Shown piece after piece: positions 35,305 through 42,721 of a stretch of 64,000 bases of DNA. The stretch covers positions 62,001 to 126,000 of the forward strand of contig JAVKCG010000054.1 in the NCBI GenBank assembly GCA_040222875.1. Direction: 5' to 3'. Source of the DNA: JAJCYL01 sp040222875 (GTDB lineage: Bacteria > Bacteroidota > Bacteroidia > Cytophagales > Cyclobacteriaceae). Under the pieces are notes generated by a model. That model worked only from the letters and a program-made list of their open reading frames with translations, had not been told where the DNA came from and did no database searches. Made by a program: the position numbers and the translations under genes. Position 1 is the first letter of the stretch. Every line of letters begins with the position of its first letter.

Positions 35305-36723
35305 TCAGCTTGTGGCAGCCTTTCTGCTAATTTTGCCAATGGCACATATCAAAAAGCTCAAGGTGATTACAGGTATGAAAACTTCAAATCCAAAAGCCCA
35401 CTCAATTGGCACAAGGCCATAGTAAAATCCGACTAGCAGAAATTCCCCTACAGCAATTGAAATTAATCCCCAGGCAGCTGGTACACCGCCCATTCGTAGA
35501 ATAAAAAAAGTAACAGGAAACAGCACCGATAAACCGGCAAATGCCAGCTTGCCCATGTCAAATATGGTGGCAGGAGGCTGGTAGGCAATCGCAAGCCCAA
35601 TCACAGCAATTATCAATATTGCGATTCTGCCAAATTTAACCTGCGCCTTTAAGTCGGTTGATCTTGCCTGAAAACCAAAGTCCCGCGAAACAATAGTCCC
35701 TAAAGCCAAAAGTTGAGAATCCAGTGTTGACATGAACGCCGCCAAAGCACCGGTCATTACCAGGGCTGCAAACCAGGGCGAACTATGTGCTATTAACATT
35801 TGAGGTAGTATCTGATCAGCATCTTTGCCCTCTAACCCCGGGAATGTGAGGTGGCCAAATACACCGATTATCACCGGCAGAATACTAATGAATAGCGGCA
35901 CTGTTGCATAAAGAAGTGCAGCTTTCTTCAAGTGATCCAATTTTTTAGCTACATAAAACCGCATGAAAAGCTGCGGAAACATCGGAATGCAGAAGAACCA
36001 AAATATGAGGAAGCTGAACCATTTCTGGGGAGTATAAAAACTATCTGCCCCCTCCCTATCAAAGAGCTCAGGTTTTAATTCAGCAACTTTTAGATTGGCC
36101 AATTCAAACCCACCTAACTGATCGCTTATAACATAAACTGCAGCCAGCATTAGAACAGCCATGATAACACCTTGTTTCAAATCCGTTTTAGCAACGCTAT
36201 GCATTCCTCCGAGGAACACATAAATAATGGTGATTGCCGTAAGTATAGTAGCACCTAAAAAATATGGCACCTCACCACCGGTTATGCTTTCCATAATGTA
36301 GCCAGCACCTACAATTTGTAAAGCCAGATATGGGAAGGTGAAAACGACCATCACGGTGGCATAAACGATGGAAAGTGGCTTGCTACCAGTTTTCGAGTAA
36401 ATCAGTTCTGAAGGAGTGATGTGCCCACCCTCTTTGCCTAGCTTCCATACTTTCGAACCGATCACAAAGAAAGACAAACAGGCCAAACTGGTGCCCAGCG
36501 CCATTATTGTGTAATAGGCGTAACCAATTCTATAGGCCTCCCCGGCAAACCCTAGAAAGTAGAATGCACTGAAATTGGTAGCCAGTATTGTAAAGAACAG
36601 TGATAAGGTTTTAAGATTCCGGTTGGCAAGAAAATAACCTTCAGGAGTATCTGTTTTTTTACGGCCAACAAGGCTTCCAAAAAAAGTAAAAGCGATATAA
36701 AGAATGATAATGAGATAGACCAT
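35305..36723 (-). CDS. Sodium:solute symporter (SSS family)
   Basis: The 472-residue product has about 13 membrane helices and the family's early motif RKKTDTPEGYFLANRNL with ATNFSAFYFLGFAGEAY (helix 2 sodium-site region). GALAAFMSTLDSQLLALGTIVSRDFG (about 320) is the SSS signature around helix 8. It imports a small solute with sodium; the substrate cannot be read from sequence. It follows a small membrane protein gene by 3 bases, in an operon that starts at 37205. Confidence 0.9.
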   Translation of the reverse strand: MVYLIIILYIAFTFFGSLVGRKKTDTPEGYFLANRNLKTLSLFFTILATNFSAFYFLGFAGEAYRIGYAYYTIMALGTSLACLSFFVIGSKVWKLGKEGGHITPSELIYSKTGSKPLSIVYATVMVVFTFPYLALQIVGAGYIMESITGGEVPYFLGATILTAITIIYVFLGGMHSVAKTDLKQGVIMAVLMLAAVYVISDQLGGFELANLKVAELKPELFDREGADSFYTPQKWFSFLIFWFFCIPMFPQLFMRFYVAKKLDHLKKAALLYATVPLFISILPVIIGVFGHLTFPGLEGKDADQILPQMLIAHSSPWFAALVMTGALAAFMSTLDSQLLALGTIVSRDFGFQARSTDLKAQVKFGRIAILIIAVIGLAIAYQPPATIFDMGKLAFAGLSVLFPVTFFILRMGGVPAAWGLISIAVGEFLLVGFYYGLVPIEWAFGFEVFIPVITLSFLICAIGKISRKAATS

Positions 36724-36726
36724 CCC

Positions 36727-36918
36727 CTATTTCCAGTAGCGTTTTTGAAAGACATGAAATATAATCGCAAGGGCGATGTGAAGCCCAATGAAATATGGAA
36801 GCCAATCAGGAAAGCCCAAAACAGATGGCGAATCACTCCATGAAAGAAAGAGGTAATCCTGTGTGAACACGAATATCAACAAAAACATGAGCACATAAAT
36901 AGTTCCCTTTATTTTCAT
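36727..36918 (-). CDS. DUF3311-like small membrane partner of the symporter
   Basis: The 63-residue product has two membrane helices (about 6-20 and 42-58) joined by a loop with WSDSPSVLGFPDWLPYF. Small proteins of this kind (DUF3311-like) are usually encoded directly in front of SSS symporters and are taken as accessory subunits. It overlaps the upstream DUF1272 gene by 4 bases and is 3 bases from the symporter. Confidence 0.75.
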   Translation of the reverse strand: MKIKGTIYVLMFLLIFVFTQDYLFLSWSDSPSVLGFPDWLPYFIGLHIALAIIFHVFQKRYWK

Positions 36919-37205
36919 CGATCTTCCGCCGGAATTTGCCCCATCTTTTCTATTGACAGCTTATGCTTTTCTATATCCACTGGTTTGTTCACAGCAACTT
37001 TGGATGATGGGTATTTGTGTAACAGTTCAGCTGGTCGTACTGGCCGTTTTTCAAATCCACCGCCACAATTTGGGCAAACGTTCTGAAGCACCCCATCCAC
37101 ACATTCTTTGCAAAATGTACACTCAAAAGTGCAGATCATTGCTTCTGAGGAGTAAGGTGGTAGGGCTACTCCGCAATTTTCACAGTTGGGTCGAATTTCA
37201 AGCAT
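36915..37205 (-). CDS. DUF1272 zinc-ribbon protein
   Basis: The 96-residue product has four Cys pairs: CENCG, CTFECTFCKEC and CPNCGG. This is the DUF1272 pattern, a predicted double zinc-ribbon, followed by KRPVRPAELLHKYP. The function is unknown. It is the first gene of the symporter operon. Confidence 0.8.
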   Translation of the reverse strand: MLEIRPNCENCGVALPPYSSEAMICTFECTFCKECVDGVLQNVCPNCGGGFEKRPVRPAELLHKYPSSKVAVNKPVDIEKHKLSIEKMGQIPAEDR

Positions 37206-37364
37206 GTGGTAAGGTTAGAGAAGATTGGATAAATATAAAAATGGACTTAGATCATAATTGTCCTTATGTGATGAATTAGCTCTGTTGACTTAACTTGAGG
37301 TGGTATTTAGACAGTGGATACATGATTCCATGTTGTCAATTCCAACACCAAAATTAAAACCTAT

Positions 37365-38420
37365 ATGTACACCCGGAGCATTTATCGCACTTATGACATG
37401 GCCAGATGGACCCGCTATGAAACACTGTCATTCATCGTAATCATAACAATTTGGGTCTCCCTTTACTACTTTCTGGAAATTGACTGGTTTAGGATCCCAT
37501 GGACCCCGATGGCGCTAATTGGTACGGCCGTGGCCTTTGTAATTGGTTTTCAAAACAACGCTGTTTACGACCGCATATGGGAAGCTAGAAAAATCTGGGG
37601 TGGCATAGTGAATACCTCTCGTACGTTCGGCACCTACGTTCAAAGCATGCTAACTAATGAGTATGCCAAAGAGCAAATCTCCGAAGGGGCATTGAAGGAT
37701 GAAGTTAAAATACTCACGTACCGCCACATTGCATGGATGACAGCCCTGAGGCATGCCATGCGCACCAGGAAGGATTGGGAAACGACCAGCGCTCATAGAA
37801 CGAATACCGAATGGGGCATTAGCCCACCGGAAAAGAAAACAAGTTTGGAAGAAGATTTGAAACCCTATTTATCAGAACTTGATTTACAGGAAGTGCTCAA
37901 AAAAGATAATCGCCAAACAGCATTGCTTTACCAGCAGTCAGGTCACCTCAGAAGGTTGAAAGAGCGGGGCCTTATTTGGGAATTTTCCTTTCTGGAGCTG
38001 GAGGCTTTGATCAAAGAGTTTTTCACACTGCAAGGGCAAACTGAACGCATAAAAAATTTCCCATACCCAAGGCAGTACGCCTCGCTCAATCACTACTTTA
38101 TGTGGTTGCTTTTGTTACTTCTTCCAATGGCCATTGCGCCTCAATTTGCAGAAATTGGTAGCGAGATAACTACCCACAATGCAGTTTTGGGGGACTTGTT
38201 TATTTGGTTTTCAGTGCCAATTTATACAGCAGTTGCCTGGATGTTCCATACCATGGAGCGCATTGGCCGCACCGGTGAAAACCCCTTTGAAGGAACCTCT
38301 AATGATGTGCCCATCTCGACAATTGCAAGGGGCATTGAAATTGATCTAAGGCAGAACCTTGAAGAGAAAAAGGATGAGATTCCTGCACAGTTTCCAGACG
38401 ATTATGGAGTGCAGTTTTGA
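37365..38420 (+). CDS. Bestrophin-like (UPF0187) membrane channel protein
   Basis: The 351-residue product opens RTYDMARWTRYETLSFIVIITIWV and has GTAVAFVIGFQNNAVYDRIWEARKIWGGIVNTSR at about 54-87, the core block of bacterial bestrophins. Helices lie at about 22-40, 46-64, 238-255 and 275-293. Family members are pentameric ion channels. The gene ends 33 bases before the convergent restriction endonuclease gene. Confidence 0.85.
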   Translation: MYTRSIYRTYDMARWTRYETLSFIVIITIWVSLYYFLEIDWFRIPWTPMALIGTAVAFVIGFQNNAVYDRIWEARKIWGGIVNTSRTFGTYVQSMLTNEYAKEQISEGALKDEVKILTYRHIAWMTALRHAMRTRKDWETTSAHRTNTEWGISPPEKKTSLEEDLKPYLSELDLQEVLKKDNRQTALLYQQSGHLRRLKERGLIWEFSFLELEALIKEFFTLQGQTERIKNFPYPRQYASLNHYFMWLLLLLLPMAIAPQFAEIGSEITTHNAVLGDLFIWFSVPIYTAVAWMFHTMERIGRTGENPFEGTSNDVPISTIARGIEIDLRQNLEEKKDEIPAQFPDDYGVQF

Positions 38421-38453
38421 GGTGTCGTATTTTCCAAACTACAATTTAAAACC

Positions 38454-39485
38454 TCACATTTGCTTATGTATTAGCCCACACATCTCCCTAATTTTGTTAA
38501 CGAATTTCGCCTCTGCAGACCGTTTGCTAAGGGTAATGTCGGTCAATAAGAAAGTATAATTTACAGTTTGAGATTCTCGTATTCTTGCTTCTACTTCATT
38601 TGTCAAGCAGGATGCGACAAGGACTGTCTGTGCGTCCGGATAACTCTGTTTAATATTATTAAAAGATTTGAACATCGCACCCAATCTTTCAAGTGCAGCA
38701 GCCGGATCAATTCCAGCCTTCACTTCAATTCCTCCAGTAACCTCTCCAGTTGGTGATAGAATTGTACCATCCGGTTCCGCTCTAAATACAATTGAATAAC
38801 TATTCTTCAAAAAGATCGATCGGAGTTCATCAATCTTCCCTAGTTTTTCAAACTCATTGAACTCTATTTTGTCATCATTTTTCATGATAAAGAAGGCTAC
38901 CTCACCATTCTTCAATAAAGAATTTACTAGAATTTCTTTTACAACTCTTTCACCTTCTTCCCCAATCTTATTTCTCCAAGAACCATCGATGGTAGTACCT
39001 GCTGTACTATAAACCATGGCTTTCATGCATTCATCTTCATACCATCCATTAATTGCCAACACTGATGATATAAACTGGTTAAGTGTTGAAACTATTAAAG
39101 GTATTTTATTCTCGGGAATATCCTTTTCATTCTCCTCAACATCTCTTAAGCTTCCAATACCGGCAAGTTTCATCAACCCCTTCTGTGGGATCATTGCCAA
39201 ACAACGATAATACTTTATAAGGCTAGGATATGTGCGAATAAATGTTGGGTGAACAAAGACCTGACAGGGTGAAATCTCAATATCATTAACAATCGTCCAA
39301 GCTTCATCACTTACCCCATACAATGAACGATCATCCCAATTCAACTCATTTTTCAATTTTGAAGCAGCTGCCTTGACCCTACCATCGATTCCGACATAAT
39401 TCAAATCATTCAGCTTCCTAAAAAAGAATGTTGATTTTAATAAATAGCTCTCCTCTTCTACCTCCTTTGGTACTGTTGCCATCAT
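38454..39485 (-). CDS. Probable XcyI-like type II restriction endonuclease
   Basis: The 343-residue product has a PD-(D/E)XK-like triad near residue 255: PDG, 13 residues, then GGIEVKAGIDPAAALERLGA, with E-x-K as the metal-binding pair. The overall layout, starting EEESYLLKSTFFFRKL, recalls the XcyI family (CCCGGG cutters), but this is recognition from memory and the site is not known. It overlaps the end of the methyltransferase gene in ATGA, so the two are one operon. If active it needs the methylase, which is frameshifted here. Confidence 0.6.
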   Translation of the reverse strand: MMATVPKEVEEESYLLKSTFFFRKLNDLNYVGIDGRVKAAASKLKNELNWDDRSLYGVSDEAWTIVNDIEISPCQVFVHPTFIRTYPSLIKYYRCLAMIPQKGLMKLAGIGSLRDVEENEKDIPENKIPLIVSTLNQFISSVLAINGWYEDECMKAMVYSTAGTTIDGSWRNKIGEEGERVVKEILVNSLLKNGEVAFFIMKNDDKIEFNEFEKLGKIDELRSIFLKNSYSIVFRAEPDGTILSPTGEVTGGIEVKAGIDPAAALERLGAMFKSFNNIKQSYPDAQTVLVASCLTNEVEARIRESQTVNYTFLLTDITLSKRSAEAKFVNKIREMCGLIHKQM

Positions 39486-40598
39486 TCAAAAAATTGCGAT
39501 GAAATCTCCTTACCAATAACCTCTGCCAAAATTGGAGGGACAGCATTTCCAACTTGACCAAATTGCGTCATGTTCGTTTTTCTCTTACTACTGTATGAAT
39601 CTAGGCGAGTACCTTTGAAGACCCATGAGATTGGAAACGTCTGTAAACATGCAAGTTCTCTTACAGTAAGCATTCGATCTTTGAACGGATGAATAAAATC
39701 TCTATACCCACTTCTTGTAACTGTTGGAGATGGGCGGTCTGGGCATAGCCTGCGATATGTTGATCCAAAAGACTTTTTGATATGGCTCAGCTTAGCTCCG
39801 ATTGGTACTAGCTTAATTTTCTCTAATGTGGAAGGAGAATGAGCCGTCATTTGATGGTTTCTAATAGCCATGTTTAACAATCCTTTTTTTTATAGTTTCT
39901 GAAATTCGTTTGGCCATATCTGATGGTTCTTCAGCTTCAGGTAAATTGCCGATAGCATCCACAACTGTAACAAGTGGTTTCATATTGTCGCCATTAATTA
40001 AGTTAATATTATTAAAACCATGTGTTGGTTTGGGGTAGGCAAATCGTTTTCCAACTCGATTTCCGACGATAAAAACTCTCTCTCTAAACTGTGGTGCGCC
40101 GTAGTCGGCAGCGTTTAAAACTCGATATGAGACATCATAACGATAAACTTCTTCATTATGAACAATTGGCTTCTTAAACTGACTCATTATTTCAGTTATA
40201 GCCCTTCCTCTGTCCCAGTTTATCATTCCCTTGACGTTCTCCATAATGAATGCAATTGGAAGAGCCTCTTTTACGACTCTAACGAATTCTAACACCAAGA
40301 GACCACGATCATCGTCTAACCCATGTCTTTTGCCTGCTAAACTGAATGATTGGCAAGGAGGCCCTCCTATGACCAATGCGGCATCTAACGGTTTGAGTTT
40401 AGCTTTCGTCAGTATCGTATTTGTAGATATCTTGGTAATGTCTCCTTGAATCAACGGCACTTTGGGAAAATTATATCTTAACGTTTCACAACATGAAGCA
40501 TCTAACTCAACCAAAACTGCTGTCTGGAATCCAGCAGAATTTATTCCAATATCGAAACCACCAGCACCTGAAAATAGGCTAATTACTTTTTTTGACAT
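39482..40598 (-). CDS. C5-cytosine DNA methyltransferase, split by a frameshift
   Basis: Part one (40598-39861) has motif I SLFSGAGGFDIG, the catalytic PC in GGPPCQSFSLAG, ENVKG and QFRERVFIVG. It ends prematurely after ISETIKKRIVKHGY. Part two (39880-39482) has the target-recognition end, RPSPTVT (motif IX) and QVGNAVPP (motif X). On the coding strand an A8 run (39891-39884) lies just before the break. Removing one A joins the parts as ...ETIKKGLLNMAIRNHQMTAHS, which suits the family well. The gene may be phase-variable, rescued by slippage, dead, or miscalled at the homopolymer. A two-chain enzyme is another option, since ATG 39880 lies before the first stop. Confidence 0.82.
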
Positions 40599-40649
40599 TT
40601 TTTTGATGAAACAATACTAAATAAAGGATTTATAACCGCAAAAACCATT

Positions 40650-40731
40650 TGTACACAAAATAGCATACCAAATGTACACAAAATTAAGCCTTACTTAAGT
40701 GCCTCTTAAGGCTTCGTTAACTGCCTCTTAA
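40650..40731 (+). repeat. Candidate phage end with iterated transposase-binding-like repeats
   Basis: TGTACACAAAAT starts at 40650 and 40673 (spacing 23). TTAASTGCCTCTTAA follows at 40695 and 40717 (spacing 22). Mu-family ends begin with TG and carry 22-bp end-binding sites in series, and the layout here is the same. They could instead be operators of the methyltransferase operon starting at 40598. Confidence 0.45.
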
Positions 40732-40748
40732 AACCTACCTTTGGCAAC

Positions 40749-40863
40749 TCGTCGCAGTTAGAATTGTAGTTAGTAAACCAGGTTGGGTCATAAAGCATGA
40801 CCCTGGACGGGAGTGTCCGTAAGGCCTCCACCACCTGGTTAACGAAAGTGCTAAGTGCGACGA
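40749..40863. ncRNA. Predicted multibranched RNA or DNA structure of about 115 nt
   Basis: TCGTCGCAGTTAG (40749-40761) pairs with CTAAGTGCGACGA (40851-40863) with one mismatch. Inside, AACCAGGT (40776-40783) pairs with ACCTGGTT (40833-40840). Within that are hairpins GGGTCAT/ATGACCC (40785-40803, loop AAAGC) and GGAC/GTCC (40805-40818). Four nested or adjacent stems in a non-coding stretch are unlikely by chance. I do not recognise the family, and the transcribed strand is unknown. Confidence 0.5.
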
Positions 40864-40878
40864 ACGTCCGGGGTTCTT

Positions 40879-41676
40879 TTATACCTCAATCGGATAGTTC
40901 GCTGTAAGCACCTCAGTCTTTCTACCTCCCTTGTTCATAGATAGAGCCATGTTAACACTCTTACTGTGCCAGTCGTTTCTTGTTACATGTTCAGCCAACA
41001 TATCAGAAGGATAGCTGCTCATCAAGAACTTACCCTCGATCCTATTAAGCAACTCTAAAAGCTTCCTAAAATCATCGGGTGTATAACCATCGTAATGGCC
41101 CTGGTTGCTGTTGATGTATGGCGGATCGATATAATGGAATGTGCCCAGCCGATCTCTACCCTCAATCACCTTTAGAGCATCGGTGCACTCAATCTGTACT
41201 AACTCCAATCGCTTTACTAAATCCCTGGTAAAAGCTAGCTTCTTATTGTTAATCCTTCGGGGAAATTTGCCCTTGCCTGTATCAAATCCCCAGCTGCCTA
41301 TTTTACTACCAAAGCCCTGGTTTGTGAGTATCCAGAAAGCCCAGGCTCTCCTGATTTTGTGGAATAAATGCGGATGGTTATAGATAACCATTGCATCGTA
41401 ATATATGCCTCTTGAGTGAAGGGATGACTGCACCAAATTACGCAGCCTTTCGAAGTGGTTTTGAAGGCACTCGTAGAAGTTTACAACCTCCCTATTAGCA
41501 TCATTAATTATTTCTGTCTGTGAAGGCTCTTTAGCCCAAAATATAGCACCTCCACCGAAGAAGGCTTCTGTGTAAATGGTATGCTCAGGGATAAGCGGGA
41601 GAATCTTAGTAGCAAGTAATTGCTTGCCACCGTAGTAGCTTATTGGCGTTCGCATGCGCACCTTAAATCGTTTCAT
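40879..41676 (-). CDS. Dam-type adenine-N6 DNA methyltransferase (D12 class)
   Basis: The start MKRFKVRMRTPISYYGGKQ at 41676 is preferred; an upstream ATG at 41730 runs through a repeat. The 265-residue product has the S-adenosylmethionine motif PISYYGGKQ, EAFFGGGAIFW and the catalytic DPPY in HYIDPPYINSN (about residue 175). It methylates adenine in a short site, probably to protect phage DNA from host restriction. As the last gene at the phage end it holds the place of mom in Mu. It is flanked by 16-bp direct repeats (40850 and 41713), so it may be an acquired cassette. Confidence 0.9.
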   Translation of the reverse strand: MKRFKVRMRTPISYYGGKQLLATKILPLIPEHTIYTEAFFGGGAIFWAKEPSQTEIINDANREVVNFYECLQNHFERLRNLVQSSLHSRGIYYDAMVIYNHPHLFHKIRRAWAFWILTNQGFGSKIGSWGFDTGKGKFPRRINNKKLAFTRDLVKRLELVQIECTDALKVIEGRDRLGTFHYIDPPYINSNQGHYDGYTPDDFRKLLELLNRIEGKFLMSSYPSDMLAEHVTRNDWHSKSVNMALSMNKGGRKTEVLTANYPIEV

Positions 41677-41712
41677 TTTGGTTTTTGATTTAGTCCTTAG
41701 TTTGAGTTTAAG

Positions 41713-41728
41713 GCTAAGTGCGACGAAC
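41713..41728. repeat. 16-bp direct repeat GCTAAGTGCGACGAAC (second copy at 40850-40865)
   Basis: The two copies are identical, in the same orientation, and lie on either side of the dam gene. The copy at 40850 is also the right arm of the 115-nt structure; this copy lacks the partner arm. Confidence 0.8.
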
Positions 41729-41731
41729 AAT

Positions 41732-41763
41732 AAAAAAAGGCCACTGTATTCAGTAGCCTTTTT
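41732..41763. terminator. Terminator between tail gene and dam gene
   Basis: AAAAAGGC and GCCTTTTT flank ACTG-TATT-CAGT with one mismatch. On the minus strand the stem is followed by seven T. It should end the leftward tail transcript, so dam would need its own promoter. Confidence 0.8.
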
Positions 41764-41770
41764 AGGTGGT

Positions 41771-42334
41771 TTAAGCTGGCTTCAGCACAGCATCAGGCAT
41801 GTCGGCTATCCTATAGGGCAGGCCTCCTTTCCAGTTGGCATTGACCATCATTCTACGCTCACCGTTAAGCTCATCGTCTGAGCCAATACGGGCATTGATG
41901 GTCATGGGTATGCCACGCAGGCCTTTACCAAGAGCCAGGTACATGGTCATGTCCTCGAATACGAATCCGAGTGTCCATGTACCTTGCTGCTTACAAATCT
42001 TCGTCCAGTACTCCAAATTATCATCTGGGTTTAGATGGCTGAAGGGCACATCATAGCTCCAGGACTTAATCCTGTCGTTACTGTGGCCATCTGCCTTACC
42101 CGCAAGGTTGGGGCTGGCTTCAGGCCAGTTGCCTGTTACTGGGCCGATGATATAGGCGTCATTAGCAGCCACCAGGGCTGTATATGTTGCCTCTACATTG
42201 TCAAGTGCTGAAAAATCAACAGTGGCTTTGAAAGCGATAACGCTCACAATTTTAGAGCCTTGATCACACTGATCTGCAAGCTCCACGAAGTCAGCGGCGG
42301 GGTTACCTGTACAGGAATACTCCGTCACAGCCAT
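41771..42334 (-). CDS. Phage structural protein, possibly tail tube-like
   Basis: The start MAVTEYSCTG at 42334 is preferred over 42364 because AAGGAAG lies 8 bases before it. The 187-residue product is beta-rich and acidic, with no recognised domain. KIVSVIAFKATVDFSALDNVEATYTAL and TMYLALGKGLRGIPMTINARIG suggest a virion component. The position after the tail-fibre-like gene and the moderate size fit a tail protein. The specific role is inference. Confidence 0.45.
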   Translation of the reverse strand: MAVTEYSCTGNPAADFVELADQCDQGSKIVSVIAFKATVDFSALDNVEATYTALVAANDAYIIGPVTGNWPEASPNLAGKADGHSNDRIKSWSYDVPFSHLNPDDNLEYWTKICKQQGTWTLGFVFEDMTMYLALGKGLRGIPMTINARIGSDDELNGERRMMVNANWKGGLPYRIADMPDAVLKPA

Positions 42335-42385
42335 TAAGCATCTTCCTTTTAATAATAAGTCCATTTTATCTCGAGTTTTATGGGG

Positions 42386-42706
42386 TTATAGAATATTTAA
42401 GATTTTATCAATCTGATCCTGGGTTAGTTTGGGGTTGCCTAACTTTTTTTCATATAATTCAATACCGTGTTTCAGGATTGCGATAGCTTCATTTTCCTTT
42501 CCATCGATCAGATATTCTACCTCTTTACCGGAAATACTAAGCGCAACTTGGGCTATCTCTTGCTGGTTTTTAGGGGTTAACTTCAGTTCTGAAACTTCAA
42601 GGTCAACGCCAATTGTTTTTTGGGTGATGACATCAAACTTTGATGCTTCTACTTGTGTAAGAATTGCGAATTTTTCTGCGGTTAATAATGCGTATCTTCT
42701 TTCCAT
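42386..42706 (-). CDS. Small phage protein of unknown function
   Basis: The product has 106 residues, mostly helical, with no signal peptide. It contains GVDLEVSELKLTPKNQQEIAQVALSI and ends KLTQDQIDKILNIL. I do not recognise the family. It lies between two tail genes with 15 and about 50 bases of spacing and must be cotranscribed with them. It could be a chaperone or minor tail component. Confidence 0.55.
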   Translation of the reverse strand: MERRYALLTAEKFAILTQVEASKFDVITQKTIGVDLEVSELKLTPKNQQEIAQVALSISGKEVEYLIDGKENEAIAILKHGIELYEKKLGNPKLTQDQIDKILNIL

Positions 42707-42721
42707 GAATTTTTTGTTTTT

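Noticed and set aside
40599..40878. Possible reverse-transcriptase system (retron or diversity-generating element) suggested by the structured RNA near the tail genes
   Set aside because: No reverse transcriptase frame and no template/variable repeat pair were seen in the window.
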